From positions 28,623,716-28,687,715 of the forward strand of contig CM060850.1 of assembly GCA_030737835.1 (NCBI GenBank): DNA of 64,000 nucleotides. Direction: 5' to 3'. Position 1 is the first letter of the stretch, and every line of letters begins with the position of its first letter. The position numbers and the translations under genes were made by a program. The stretch comes from Acorus gramineus. Lineage: Eukaryota > Streptophyta > Magnoliopsida > Acorales > Acoraceae. The notes below the pieces were generated by a model that made no database searches, had not been told where the DNA came from, and saw nothing but the letters and a program-made list of their open reading frames with translations. Positions 22,346 through 35,799 of the stretch are shown piece after piece.

Positions 22346-25300
22346 AAATGATTGCTACGCCTCATCTTATATGCCCCATAAGCCCCATAAAGTGACACAT
22401 GTATTAATACCTATTATATTCTCATATTCATTTTAGGTAACTATTCTCTATCATCATTATGGACGGTTATTTTTTCTTTTTTTTGGCGTGTGTCATTTTT
22501 TCTCTTTCTTTTGATTTTGGCTTATTACAATTTAATTAATGATCGACAATTAAATCTAATCCTAAATTTTTCATTGAATTTTTTATTTTTTTAAAACATT
22601 GTGATGCAGATCAGAAGTTTAAAGAACTTTTTTAATAATCGACAATTGCATCATCTGATTTTATGTTTAAAGACTTTTCACCCTCTGATTAGACCATAAA
22701 GCATAATTGAACAATTTTGATCTTTTTTTCAATGTGTGGCGACTCAGGTTTGGCCTTCTTTATTTTTGCAATTTTTTACAATTGTTTTTGAAATCTGATC
22801 TTTGTTGTTAATTATCCTAGTATTCGATCTGACTATTCTAAATATGGGATTCGGTTTGAATCTTTTAATTCATTTGATATTACATTATGAATCTGGCATT
22901 TGATACATATATGATTTTTTTATATTGAATCCGGTATATTATACTCATAGTTAGGCACATTTGTGAAATGTAATATGAAACTAAATTACATTCGGCCAAT
23001 GTAACTGACAGTTCATCATTTATATGAAAATAAGTTATATTTTATAAATATAACTAACAGTTCATCATTTGAATATTGCTGAAACTGCTGTTGTTTCTCA
23101 TGAGAAACTTGAGTATTACAAAAAGTATTTGGACTCACTGCATGCATCTCTGATGAACTTTTCCACATAAATTAATAATTGTAGAATAGTTGGTGATGAA
23201 ACGGCACAAGATTCAATTGTTCACTCTCCGATCAATGTTCGAAGTAAAGGGCAACCATCATAAAAAATTAAGGCATCTAAGGTCTTCAAGCCAAGGAGAA
23301 AGCAAATGAATAATTCTGAAAGTGATAATGTACTACAGAATGTTGGTGAAGCTGCTGGATTTGCTACCTTGTGATGTTTTTTATTTTTCAGTTATTTTTG
23401 TGTATTTCTTTTCCATCGACATGTGTTATACCCTTTTTGTTATATCTGAAGTTTTATAATTGGCTTAATGTGGAACTGAGTTACATTTTATCACAATCTA
23501 GATACATTTTAGAATAGTCAGTTACATTTATAAAATAGTCAGTTACATATTTGTTTAAAACTAACTGCATTGTTGCAAATATATGTACTAATGCTGTCAC
23601 TTGCTATAAAATTCATATCATATAGCATAGCATAAATCACATACATAAATCATTTGCATTGACCAATATTAAACGAATGGATCACATTTCATTACATTCT
23701 CTAAACATTCAAAAATATAAGAAATTTCTAATTTCAGTTAGACACATCAGTTCACATTTAAACTTGTATGATTCTTCCAAATTGTTTTGCATTTACATTC
23801 ATGATAAAACATCCACATTTATACATGAGAGAATAGCCTAAGTCAATCATCAAAACGCATTGTTAAAACTTGGTGATCCTCTTCCGTGTATGTCATGGGG
23901 CTGTCATTGAAAAATATATTGATGAGGTGTGCTCTATTTGAAAACTTAGTCAGCATTGCCATCCAATGTCTTTAGCAACTGTTCTTTGATATACGAGCAC
24001 TTGGTCTACTTATCGAAGCAAATCTCCTCTTAATGAACAGCTTGTCAAGTTTTGTTCCATAGTTCACTGTTAGCAGAAATTTAGACACAAAAATCAATTA
24101 CATTTTGATAAACTAGTTACATTTGCATTGGTAACAAAAAAAAATTTGATAGGTAATTACCTTTCACTTCTTTTTTTCCAGATTATATGCCGAATATAAT
24201 ATCAATCTCATTCGAAGTGATTTTGAGACGTTAACCACCAATCATGAAGGACTTGTTTTTTTGGTCATATGATTTTATTATCCAAATGATATCATCATCA
24301 TTCTTTTTTTGTCTTGTTGAAGTCATATGACTTATCCATTAAACAATTGAACATGTTCTAAAATGGAGTTTTTCTGAGCATCTCTAAATGCCTATCCTTA
24401 ACTGTGAGCTTGAAAAATGTTTCAAATTCCTTGTGTAAGGATCATCTAAACTGTGGGTAATATTTTATCCCCCTTCTCTCTTTCGGTTTTTCTATTTTCT
24501 TTGGTCTTGCACAAAAAAAATATACATACTGAAACCAGTTACAATGCTTAACATTCAATTCTATGTCATATCATTGAATGCATCTTTTGATTTTGTCAGT
24601 TATATTTAAAAATGAGTAAGTTCAATTCCAAAAATGTTAGTTACATTTATCAAATAATGGATTACTTTTATTATGCTAAATTACATATAAAAACTTATAA
24701 AAAGGTAGATATGAATAATCAGTTACATTAAGCCATTTAGTCAGTTTCATTGTATATCACGAACTACTCACAAATCATAAAAATGTTGATAGAATCAGTT
24801 ACATTTGTATATAAAATCACAAACATTTCATTTAGATCATATATAGGAAAAAAATAATATAAGAATCAAAAATTTTTTATTTCATAGGATTGCATAACGA
24901 AATTCGGCAATACAAAATGTGTGATTCGAAAAATTGGAAAAAAATAATTGTTTACCCATTATTTGCAATTGGGCATTCAATTGGATGAAGAAACTTGAAT
25001 AAATCGGCAATACAACACGTGTGATTCGAAAAATTGAAAGAAAAAAATCGTTTACCCATTATTTGCAATTGGGCATTCAATTGGATGAAGAAACTTGAAT
25101 AAATCGGCAATACAACACGTGTGATTCGAAAAATTGAAAGAAAAAAATCGTTTACCCATTATTTGCAATTTGGCTTTCAATCGGACGGAGAAACTTGAAT
25201 AAATCGGGTTGAAATTGAATCCCCCAAAAATGCTAGGTGTTCTTCAATTTTTTAGATGAAAAATAAAAGAAAATGATGACATGATTCAATTGTTGGGTTA

Positions 25301-25533
25301 ATTTTTTGGAAATCAATCGATTTTGAAATTAAATGACAATCAACGAGAGGGACGGAAGACAAAAACAAACCCCAAAAAATGAGGGATTTGAGCTCTCAAG
25401 TGTACATTTAAATGGGGGTACTTTTGTATTTTACTATTTTACCCTTTTATCAAAGTCAATCAGACATCCAATAATAAGTTAACATCTTGTAAATGGGGCT
25501 TATGAATTTCGGCCTGGATAGCAAGACTCTAAG
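22346..25533. mobile_element. Probable MULE-like element with 'ataagcccca' ends
   Basis: Left end 'gattgctacgcctcatctta' then 'gccccataagcccca'. The right end, reverse-complemented, reads 'agagtcttgctatccaggcc' then 'cataagccccat'. The same end type is seen at 26637 and at 55130-56792. The interior is AT-rich and dotted with 'cagttacatt' words. No transposase frame is visible. A 9-bp target duplication could not be found, so the ends are approximate. Confidence 0.5.
24901..25200. repeat. Tandem array, three 100-bp units
   Basis: 'aaatcggcaatacaacacgt' starts at 25001 and 25101, with a diverged first unit at 24901. Each unit contains 'gtgattcgaaaaattg', 'tttacccattatttgcaatt' and 'gaagaaacttgaat'. 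Units 2 and 3 are almost identical; the last part of unit 3 diverges. The array lies near the right end of the probable MULE-like element. Confidence 0.85.
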
Positions 25534-25639
25534 TGAACGGTCTCCGTCATTTTCAAAAACCCAGGAGGGTGATGCATCCTAAAGTGAGTCATGCTCATGT
25601 GTGTCTATCCATTTGTCGCGAACACATCATCTTCTCCAT

Positions 25640-25740
25640 CTTAAGAAATAATTAAAAAAAAAAAAAGAGTGAACGGTGGGATCAGTTATTAAGGTGGTGG
25701 GTCCGGACCTTCCCAATCTTTTTAAAAAATGAGGGCGGTG
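25640..25740. repeat. Direct repeat, partner at 28893-28990
   Basis: 'taagaaataa' plus an A-run, 'gtgaac', 'ggtgggt', 'accttcccaat' and 'aaaaatg' occur in the same order in both places. The pair flanks the 25.7-28.9 kb interval and suggests either a duplication or the two borders of a larger insertion. Confidence 0.6.
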
Positions 25741-26636
25741 GGTTTATGATACGGTGTGCTATTAGGAATGTGTCAATGAGTCGGGTCTAGGTCTGAATCT
25801 GATCTAACTTGGATTAATTACACATGTAATATATCCGATCTAATTTGAATTCAAAGATGCAAACAGGTCGGGTCCGGGTCCAATGAATTGGACACCTACC
25901 CCAACCCATTGGATTCGAGACCTGAGTGTTTTATTAATATATGCTTATACATTATACGACTATTAATATTAGTTAACCTATAATTTTATTTTTATTTGGG
26001 TGGTTTCATTTGAGTCTTTCAAAATTGTAAGTAAGCCTCTCTTATTAATAAGCTCCTCACATTTTCATAGCTTAATTTATAAGCCCCTCATATATTAACC
26101 CTATATTTAATAAATAAATAAGCCTCTCTCACATCAAACTCTATCTCTTACCCTTCCACGACTCCCCTAAAAACTCAATCTGTCTCATAAATTTGACTTC
26201 TCTACATACAAAAATGAATTTTTTTATTAATATTTAGCCAATTAAACATGTATATATTTTTTATATTTTGGTGAAAATTAAAATAAACAATTATAAAAAA
26301 ATTTACATCGACCATATACAAATAAAAATTTAAATCCACATTTATATATTTCTATTCAATTTCAATTGAAGCATGAGGCAACATTGATGTCCAAGTATAA
26401 TTCACATCTTTTATAAATAAGTATATAAATAAATAAATTTATATGAGATGAGAGTTATGTTTATTAAAAGAATCTTAATTAAATATTTTATTAAAAAATT
26501 AGATGGATTTATTTATTAAGTGGTATACTTATTAGAAAAATCTAAATGGATATTTGACAACAAAATCCATTTATGAGGGAATTACTTACAATTTTGAGAG
26601 GTTTAAATAGAGCCACCTTTTTTTTATTGGGTCTTG

Positions 26637-28160
26637 CTACATGGACCCCAAAATTTGAGCCCCATTGAGAAGCCTCAATAGGTGTCATTAATTTATTGGT
26701 TACCTGTTTGACTTTTTTTAAAAGTAAAAAGAATGCTGTGACAATACTATCCTTCCTTTATATTTGAATTTTTCATTATAAAAAACAATCCCTCATTAAT
26801 TGGAATTAAATAACCGTCTTTAACACTCCTTCTTTGAAAAAATTTCTTTTTTACCCACATAAGACATCCACTACTTCAAAAATTCATTCCAGTCGGCCTT
26901 CTCATCTCCGGCGATCGGCATCACTACCTTTGGATTGCTCTCGTCGCCCTCTATCATATGAGAGGTGGATCGGCTACCTTTCGAGCACTCCTCCGACCTC
27001 CATCTCCTCCGACCTCTACCTCCATTTTTTTCAGATACAGCTACAAATGAATATATTAGAATTTCAGATACAGATGAGTATATTCATATGAAACAATTAT
27101 ATTCTATCTGTTAATGAAGCATTGCTTAGATGATTAATAAAAATATTTAAATATACATGACAAAACAATTAAATATTATTCAGATACACATTAATCAAAT
27201 CCATTAAAAAAAATAACAAACAACAAATTGAGCTGGGTAAATAATTCAGATACACGTGTATCTGAAATCTGAAATAACAACTTTACATTAGATACAAGTG
27301 TATCTGGAATCTGAATGAGTTTAAAAATGAAACAATTATGATTTATATGCTAATGAGACATTGCATAGATGATTAATAAAAGTCTTTAAATATAGATGTC
27401 AAAAAATAATTAAATATTATTTAGATACACATTAATCAAATCCACCAAAAGAAAAATAAAAAACAACAAATTGGGGTGGATAAATAATTAAAATATACAT
27501 GTATCTGGAATCTAAATTAACAACTTTACATTAGATAACAATGTATCTTAAATCCGAATGAGTTAAATAATGATCATGCAAGGTTAAAAATATATTGAAC
27601 GACTCAATATGCATACTTATACACATACACAACAACAAAAACGATTATACAAATCGTACTTATTCAGATCTCAAAAATCATACTGAATAATATTATGCAA
27701 GGCTAAAAATTCAGATACAGTGGCAATGTATCTGAATTTAAATTAAATTCGATCTCAAAAATGTATTGATGATTCAAAGATGAATGTAAAATCAGAACAA
27801 TATGTTTTATTCAGATCGAAAAGCTTAACCTGAATGGATCGTCATTGTTTGCACACAATCAGATCGCAAATAAAAAAAATCTAGAGTAATTATAATCTTC
27901 TCCTCCAATCCCCACTAAAACTGAATTCGATATTTTTTCACATATCAATCTAAATAAAAAAATGTAAATCTTATTTTTTTGGTATTCAATTAAATTGATT
28001 ACTTTAAAAAGAGAGAGAATATCTTAAATCATTACCACATTGAGATTTAAGGAATCGGTTATGGAAAAAAAACTTTTTCATTTAAATAGGAATGGTAAAG
28101 TGGGTAATTTAATCTTGATGGGGCTTGAGATGGGTCTACCGATTAGGGTCTAGAAATCAT
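26637..28160. mobile_element. Probable MULE-like element carrying the same captured stretch as 55130-56792
   Basis: Left end 'gtcttgctacatggacccca' followed by 'gagccccattgag'. The right end, reverse-complemented, has 'tagaccc' and 'ctcaagccccatcaag'. The interior 26865-27030 is GC-richer and homologous to 55220-55380 (shared 'cggcatcactacc', 'gccctctat.atatgag', 'ctttcgagc', 'cctccatctcctccgacc'). The remainder has many 'cagatacac' words. No transposase; exact ends uncertain. Confidence 0.55.
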
Positions 28161-28224
28161 TATTATTTTTTATTATCAAGTTACATATATAAATTTTAAC
28201 TCATTTTTGTATTTATAAATCTAT

Positions 28225-28610
28225 AATCAAACCAATAACTCATAACCCATATCCAACTAAACGCACGCGTCCAGAACAAAGCCCACGAATGAAATGCCCT
28301 GAAGTGAAAATGCGATGCCCCAAAGTGAAAATGTGATGCCTTATTTTTTTCCTTTTTATTGAGTCTCTGTCTCTTTGAGAGCCGCCTCCGCCAGTTTGTT
28401 CTTCTCCACTCTCCGCTCGTACCACCTCCGCCTCCGCCTTTTTAATTATCCTTGGATCAGGTCTGACCTGGGTCAGAGTCTGGGTCCACATTTTTAAGGA
28501 CCTGTCGGGTCCTGGATTGGACCCAGACCCACCGTCACGGGTTAGACCTGGGTCCACTTTGACCTTGGCCGGACCCAACCCGTTGGCAGGCCTGATAAAT
28601 ATATATATGA
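28225..28610. repeat. Element rich in 'gggtcc' words
   Basis: 28445-28600 is dense in 'gacctgggtc', 'gggtccac' and 'ggacccag', ending 'ggacccaacccgttggcagg'. The same composition type occurs in the hAT-like element at 53662-54134. A GC-rich 'ccgcctccgcc' piece lies just upstream. The left end was not resolved. Confidence 0.45.
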
Positions 28611-28631
28611 AAAGATATACACAACCCCCTT

Positions 28632-28885
28632 TGTAGCTCCAATTGCAGTCCATCCCGTTTTTATTTTTAAAAAAAAAATCATATACTCACCTTTTGAAGT
28701 GCATGCTGTTATATGATATGAAGTAGATACCGAGATATATTAGTGTATTTTTTTTATAATGAAAAAAAAATTGAGTCATATACTATAATAGGATCCATTT
28801 ACTATGATAGTGATGTATATACTACGTTATCATAGCGTATGGGGCTGCAAAATGGACTGCAAAAAAGGACTGCGCATATACACGG
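28632..28885. repeat. MITE, tatatact family A
   Basis: Left 'aattgcagtccatcccg', right 'tggggctgcaaaatggactg'. The interior is strongly similar to 11885-12095 ('cttttgaagtg.atgctgtt'). Confidence 0.65.
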
Positions 28886-29284
28886 TGGTGTGTTAAGAAA
28901 TAACAAAAAAAAAAAAGTGAACAATGGATTAAATTGAGTGGTGGGTAGGCTAGACCTTCCCAATTTTTTTTTGAAAAATGCGCTTCTCAAACCCTTTTTA
29001 TTTGTTTCATTCATGCGTTTCATGTCATGCACTGGCCTGCGTCATCCCCGCAACCCGTTTGGTTGGGATGTTGTTCGTTTGTCGGCGACGATCGATCTTC
29101 TGGACCCACGAATCATCGTTGATTTTTGGCTTTCCTAAAACGTGTTTGGATAAATTGTGGTTCGCTCGATTTTTAGATGTTTAGGGTTTTATAGTTATTG
29201 AATTGCAATTCAATTTATCTCACACTGTTTTTGGTATCTAATGAACTTAATCAATTTTTATTTGCCTTAATTTTTTTAATCCTT

Positions 29285-29384
29285 AGCTTAAAAAGTGGTT
29301 ATGAAGGATTTCTTTTTTAAACCCTACAAAGTATAGCTTAAAAAGTGGTTATGAAGGATTTCTTTTTTAAACCCTACAAAGTAC
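29285..29384. repeat. Tandem duplication, exact 50-bp unit
   Basis: 'agcttaaaaagtggttatga' occurs at 29285 and 29335. The two units are essentially identical, so the event is recent. Confidence 0.9.
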
Positions 29385-29436
29385 TATGGTAATTTTTTTT
29401 ATTGGTGTCGTAGGCTGTTTAGCTGGAAGTTCACAC

Positions 29437-29660
29437 TTTTTATGCATCCAACTTGATGAGACCAGCATTTGGAGAGTTTTTGTTTTGTTTTCTTTTTTTC
29501 TAAATGTTCTTTGAAGTTCTATTTGTGTTTTAGGACCTGCAATTTTTTATTTGTCTTTTTATGCATCCAACTTGAAGAGTTTTTGTTTTTGTTTTTTTTT
29601 TTTAAATGTTCTTTGAAGTTCTGTTTGTGTTTTAGGACCTGTAATTTTTTATATGTTTTG
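29437..29660. repeat. Tandem duplication, unit about 102-119 bp
   Basis: 'tatgcatccaacttga' at 29441 and 29560, and 'aaatgttctttgaagttct' at 29502 and 29604, each followed by 'tttgtgttttaggacctg'. The apparent open frame over this region only reflects T-rich repeated DNA. Confidence 0.75.
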
Positions 29661-30353
29661 CTTCTGTTGGATTTTTCCTCCCTATTTTTATGGGGAACAC
29701 AGTTCGTTGTTTACAATGTCTTGTTATGATATATTGATATATGATGGGTTTGAATGATTGATTAATAAGTTTTTCTTTTAACAGGGAGCTGGTTTAAACA
29801 TGAATGAGGTCCTATAATGTCTCACTCACATTAAGCCCTTTGAAAGATAACTACAAAGTGAAAGCATAAATCGTCTTGTGAGATATCCTTTTTCTGCTGT
29901 TATTGTTTGTCAAAGTGATTGACAGGTGATTTTTTTGGAATTTTTTTCAAATGAATTGGTTTTCATTAATTTTTCAATTGTTGTTTTTTCTGATTTTTAA
30001 AATGCTCTGTGTTTTGACTTTTAATGGAAACCAACCATTATTTGGATGAGTTATTTCTCTCTAATATTCAGAATAATTATCCCAAGGATAATTTGCGTAT
30101 CGCATGCATTTTCCTCCACATGTAATAGGCTAGTCGTTTTCCTTCATGAATTCAGTTGATGCTCCTGTTGATGGTTAGTTGATTTGGTAGTAGTGTAACT
30201 TGGATTTGTTGTAGTTGACATGTTGATAGAACTCAATTTATCTTATATTTTTAAATACTCTTTGTAATTTCAAATGGGTTGTCATGGGCTGTTAGAATTT
30301 GTTTAGTTCTATCATAATGCAATGTTAGTGTATGTGAATTTTGTTTAATTTAT

Positions 30354-30562
30354 GGGGAAAATCTATATAACCCCTTAAATATGGTCTAAATCCATATAAC
30401 GCCCTGCAATCTTCATATATCCTTATAACCTTTTGTAATCAGACCCCAAAATCCATATAACCCCCTCCGTCCGCCTTTCGTCAGTCGAGTTAACGGCGAT
30501 GAATTTATGCAGGGGGTTATATGGATTTAAGCCAGATTACAAGGGGTTATATGAATTTTTTC
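30354..30562. mobile_element. Short MULE-type MITE (family B)
   Basis: Starts 'ggggaaaatctatataaccc' and ends 'ggggttatatgaattttttc'. The interior has 'cgtcagtcgagttaacggcg'. It is an inverted copy of 31242-31432. Target duplication not clean. Confidence 0.65.
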
Positions 30563-30654
30563 CAAAAAAAAAAATTTATTTTTTTTCTCTACATGTGGTT
30601 TAAAAATTGAGCTGTTTTACATTTACTTTTGAATTTTTTTCAAGATATCATACA

Positions 30655-31065
30655 CCTTTAATTTTAATCAAAGAAAATGGTTATTTAAATCATAAACACA
30701 TACAAGATCACTCACCAAAGAGATATAAGTAAAAGAGATATATATTCTATCTTTTGGTATTTTAAAAAGAACTCAAAATTACTCATCCGCATACAGTTTA
30801 TCCCCAACAAAAATTACTCTCATGACACCAACACAAGATGTGCCCTAAGATTTCATAAAAAAATAAAATTCATCCTCTTGGCATTTTTGAGTTTTTAGAA
30901 AGAAAAATTTTTTCAAAAACTGTCACATCTATCATATCACACACACCTCTCATACTTATTCCTTTATGCTAGGGTATAGTTGTCATTTAACAAATCATAA
31001 ACTCTTATCCATCTCTTGTCTATCATTTATCCTTATTTTATATAAGGTGAATTAAATAACAAAAA
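30655..31065. repeat. Interspersed repeat, inverted partner at 37310-37690
   Basis: 'gacaatt(a)tactcc'-type sequence, 'aatcataaactcttatcc' and 'atcatttatcc' here match the reverse complement of 37370-37450 ('gataagggatgaataagagt', 'gacaattatactccc'). Probably a MITE family; ends not defined. Confidence 0.5.
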
Positions 31066-31241
31066 CATCAATTTTACGTTTTCCAATGAGAATAATAGAA
31101 AAGACAATAAAACAAATATTTACAATTTATTAGATGTTAATGCATGTAAATGTTAATTTACTCTATTATTAATGTGTCAGAGTACTGGTTATGAAATCAC
31201 ATGTCATTTATAATTTAAAAAAAAGCATAAATAAAAAAAAT

Positions 31242-31432
31242 TGGAAAAAATTCATATAACCCCCTGTAATCTGACTTAAATCCATATAACCCTCTGCATA
31301 AATTCATCGCCGTTGACTCGACTGACGGAAGGCAGACGGAGAGGGTTATATGGATTTTAGGGTCTGATTACAGGGGGTTATATGGATTTAGGCCAGATTT
31401 CAGGGGGTTATATGGATTTTTCCCAAAATTTA
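31242..31432. mobile_element. Short MULE-type MITE (family B), opposite orientation
   Basis: Starts 'ggaaaaaattcatataaccc', ends 'gggttatatggatttttccc'. The interior 'cgccgttgactcgactgacg' is the reverse complement of the core of 30354-30562. The two copies could pair as a hairpin with a loop of about 0.7 kb. Confidence 0.7.
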
Positions 31433-31499
31433 TTATGGTGTTTCCTCCTTGCAGTGATGGTTTTTGAATTATAATTTTTGTTATTGTTTATCGATTTTT

Positions 31500-33790
31500 T
31501 CTGTCAGAATTTTTGTAGTGTTGGTTTATTCTTCTGCTTCTACAACATATGTCATAATTGTGAGAAAAAAAATTTTTGTTCCCAACTTCCTTTTCATTGC
31601 TCTGAATTATCATAAGAGGAGGATTGAAGAGTAATATACCTACATGGTATAAGTACATTTTTTTATACTAATGTTGTGTTCTAACTCTTCTTATTCTATA
31701 TGTAGCAGAAAAGTATTTTCATTTATATGCAAATTATAAAGACCAAGTTGCATTTCTATGTTTCTCATCTTTTTTTTATTGCTTGTAAAAAGAAGTTCAA
31801 TTTCTACTTGTAAAAAGAAGTTCAATATACAATTTGCAATTTTAGATGTTCACGATGATTTGTTTCCATTTATTTCCAGTTTCTTAGGTTTTGGCAGCGC
31901 ATCACTTCAAAACACACTTGCTAGGGTCACCTTTCATGTATTTTATTTTATAAATATTTTAATTCTTCCATGTATCGAAGTAATGCATGGTCATAATATT
32001 CAAAATGATTGTATTTGAACTTTGGTATGAATCTGATATGCTTAGATTGTTATTTAGATTAGTTAGGATAAACACCAAATACTACATTGCAAACACATAA
32101 TTCATTCGTTTTGAAACATTTTTAGGAAATATTAATATACATAAAGTTCCATAATATTGTCAAAATAACATTCATTTACAGCAATTTCTCATTCCCTTTT
32201 GACATAAACAGCCAGACCCTGATCCTATACTCCAGTAAATGATGAACACTGGAGTGGCGGACCTTAACCTTATTTGAGTTGTAAAAGTCTAGAAATCAAA
32301 GAGCCAATGTGATGCACTTAGTTGGCAATGAATGTCAAGAAAAACACCTTATGCTCAAGAATTCAATCAAAGTACTGCAGAGCCACACGTTTACCAAACC
32401 TTACCAGATTTATTTCCTAAATATATACATATGTGGGTTAAGCAACAAATAAAGTTGCATCAGCAGATATCAGCCCAAAAGTCTTTATATGAAATGCCAA
32501 GGGACAGCACATGAGTACAGAGAGTTAAACAATGATTTTTCCCTTTATAAGGGGTCGCTGGAAGTCCACAATCAAAACATTGCTGGGACTGGTAAGATCA
32601 GGGGAGCACGGTTGGACCTGTTCCATTTGTGGAATAGATTGTCAAATAAAACATTATTCTGGTCTATTTAAAATGACTTCTCAAATAGTGTAATACAAGT
32701 CTGGCTAATCCACCGAGTGTGAAATGAGAGTCATTCAGTAGACCTCTTTCAAATTTTACAGTTATCCAAACCACCATGGAATAAGTGTCATTCCATGGGA
32801 CACCCATGTTTTCTTAGCCTGTCCCATGTTAATGGAATAAATTGAGTATGCTTATTCAGTTTGACTGAAGTTGGTTATATACTCTTACCATAGTACACCT
32901 ATGCGATAAAATGCTACTAGCTCCCTGTTTTATTCCATCATTTCAAGGGAAAATGAGCTCTCATTGTGCTTGGGACCATGGTTAATAACGTTTTTCTTAT
33001 TAATGACTTATATGATGTTAAAACTTGTAGGCTTGCATGAAACATAAAATCACCTCCATTTATAAATAATGACAATTATATTTAAAGGCAGCTTGGAATG
33101 AATATGTGAACCATCTATGTTGGTTTTCCCATTACATAATTTGTAAATGGACTATCAAAAATAATTATGTCGACTAAAAAACCCTGGTATACTGTTTTTT
33201 TTCATTGTTGTTCCTAAGAAACCGTTTAAAAAATTAATAATTGAAGTGGATGTTTATATCACAGTACATAGTTCATTCATTTTTAAAGATTCTCGGAAAT
33301 ATTAATGGACAAAGAAACCATGTCAACTTTTTGCATAACATAAATATCACATATAGTACTTGGAAGACATCTTATGAGACAAGATTCATGAAGCAATGAA
33401 TACATACACTGGATTGGGTAATGGAAAAAGATTGTTATATATTCAGAGAGTTGAAGAGCGACAGAAAAGGAGGAAGACAATGAACAATGTTGTGACACAA
33501 GAACATTTTGAGAGGACAATTCATATAACACATTTTAAATGCAGGACCTTTTTTATAGATAAAATGCAGCAACTTTCTTGAATGCTTAGACTAACCCAAT
33601 GGTGAAATTGTCATAGGTCATCAGTATAAAGTATAATTAGGTTGTGTGAGACCTTTTTAGGTTTAAAGCAAACAATTTCTGTAGGAAATTATACATTCTA
33701 CAATCCTCCCTTAAACTAGGAGGCACTATTTATGGACTACTTATTTGCTGTGACAATGCTCACATTATGGTTGATTGCCACTAGTGGTGC
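31500..33790. other. No recognisable gene
   Basis: Moderately AT-rich DNA with less simple sequence than its surroundings. Short similarities exist between 32105-32180 and 33265-33340 ('gaaatattaat', 'cattcattt'). Short open frames at 32332-32671 have no recognisable motif. Confidence 0.35.
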
Positions 33791-34089
33791 TACTGTGGTC
33801 ATTTAAACCGAATCTAAACTGATCCAAACCATATTTTTTTCCGGATTTGGGTCAATAGTTTTTTTTTTATTTGTTTTGGGTATGGATTGAAAAGGTAATA
33901 AACCAATAGTTAAAACAACGAAAAACAGCAAAAATAGGTTGCTGTTGTTATTATTTATTCTGAGGTGAATTTAGCTATGTGCTTTACATATCATGTATGA
34001 ATTTACCTATTTTTGCTTTCACATTTCTTCAGACTAATTATGGGAGAGTTTATGATGCAATTGCCAATGTGCTTAGTATACTAACTCTT

Positions 34090-34262
34090 CGCATACGGAT
34101 TTGTTTACGATCGGATATAGGCTTTATCCGATCCGATCTGAAAATTTTCGGATACGGATTATTTGGTTCGGATACGGATACGGATTTTCAGATATCAGAT
34201 ATTTTCTGTATTTTCGAATACGGATTTGGATCGGATACGGATATTTTTTCGGATAATTGACA
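34090..34262. repeat. 'cggatacgg' repeat-rich element
   Basis: Many near-copies of cggatacgga/cggatttgga in both senses ('tccgatccgatctg' and 'gatcggatacggat'). This is typical of simple internal repeats in plant hAT-type MITEs. Element ends not found. Confidence 0.5.
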
Positions 34263-34309
34263 GGTTTACTTTTCAACGTGAGAGTACTTTTCAACGTGTT
34301 AGTACTTGG

Positions 34310-34635
34310 AATTAATAGACATGTTAAGGATGTTTTTTTGGCTGATTACTGACATTCAGTCAAGTATATTAGAGATGCCTGGAAACATATATTATTAGTC
34401 GTGAAATCGGGAACGGAGATTGAGATACATGTGTGTGCTTGGGGGCAAAGTAAGATGTGTGGAGTGTATACATGTTTGGATGGATTTAAGACATATTAAG
34501 GATGTTCTCTTGGAGATTTTGTGATCCTTTTTTGTGTACTTGGGGGGAAAGTAAGATAGATGTGAGGAATGTTAGGCATGTTTGGATGGATTTAGTAGAT
34601 ATGTGAAGGATGCATTTTGTTTGATTTAATGATAC
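34310..34635. repeat. Degenerate tandem repeat, about 115-130-bp unit
   Basis: 'cttggggg.aaagtaagat', 'atgtttggatggattta' and 'aaggatg.' recur two to three times. Non-coding. Confidence 0.6.
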
Positions 34636-35799
34636 AATTAATGCAATTGTTTCTGTGGTCTGCCAATCTACCTTTCCTCGAAAATGACTATTGGTGGGCT
34701 CTTTAAAATGGTTGGAGATGCTAAGCATTGGTGGACTTGGACCACTTGATACATATATTTTTGAGATCCTGTGTTGAGCTGAACTTCAAGTCTTTGGTTT
34801 TCACTTGTGAATGGATTGGTTCTATGATGAATAGAATCAGGGGTGCAGATCTATTGTTGAGCCATTGAGGATGAGCAAACCAGAAATTTAGAATGGCACG
34901 TGCTTTGGCAGGCTTTTCTATGAGCCTTTGGCTTTCTCTGTGTTAGTCTAATCTTTTTTCTTCTCGCTGCTATTGTTTCATATCTTCATTTCTGAACAGC
35001 CATTCTAAACAAGGACTTGCAATGAAATGTTAAAATATTAAGTATTGTTTGCCAGATCATACCCAAACATGAGGAGTTTGTTTGGAGCTGTCACTGTTAC
35101 TCAACCTTTCACTGATCTGTGCATCATAGTTAGTTGTCATGATGCATGTTTTGAATTAGCAAAAGCTTATATAAGAAAAAAAAAAGTTTGTCTATTTCAG
35201 AGTTGATAATAAAGAATTAGTGGAGGTTGAGAATTTTTTAGTTCAGTTGGTAAGTTGCAACTAAACTATTCCTTAGATTATAAGCTTCATTTTTATGAAT
35301 TTTCATATATGGTTATATATGTGAAATAACCTACTTTAGACTTTCTAAAACAAACGGGGTCATGTGTAGCTAGCCCTAATTAAGATTATCCTTACCATAA
35401 TTATATAAATCCATCAGTCTCCACTCTATGTGAAGTAACCACTTGCATCTCTGCATCTATACTGTCTTTTTACTGGTTTTAATTAAAAGCCAGATCTTGA
35501 ATTAATTAGAGATAATGCGTTATTTCATCTCGGATGAAAAAAAAAAAAAAACCATACAAATATACATCTCTGAAACATGGGGATTCTTTATTCATATTCA
35601 ATATAAAAGTAAAACAAAAGGAGGAGGAAAATAAGTTAACTACGATTACGTAAAATCATAAAACAAGACAAACAAATACAGATCCACGAAAAAAAAAACT
35701 CATCTAAACCAGATCTACAATCTCGTCGTCGTCGTCTCCAACGCCGTCGGCACCGTCTCTGTTGCCAACGCCGCCAGTGTCAAATTGTTGGAGCTCGAC

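Larger units (their letters stand above)
29000..30350 (+). other. Possible transcribed region, unassigned
   Basis: The part at 28980-29130 is GC-richer, with words typical of a plant leader ('gtcggcgacgatcgatcttc'). It is followed by T-rich intron-like DNA and a purine-richer stretch (29785-29880) after 'ttttaacag' and before 'gtgagatatc'. No continuous protein can be read, so at most a non-coding transcript or a pseudogene is possible. Confidence 0.25.

Noticed and set aside
24901..25200. CRISPR-like array
   Set aside because: Units are 100 bp head-to-tail without unique spacers; this is an ordinary tandem repeat in a plant genome.
29469..29729. Phe-rich 86-codon frame
   Set aside because: It is a reading of a T-rich tandem duplication; the repeated peptide follows the DNA repeat.
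32332..32671. Two overlapping 60-codon frames as exons of an unidentified gene
   Set aside because: No splice pattern joins them and no motif is recognised.
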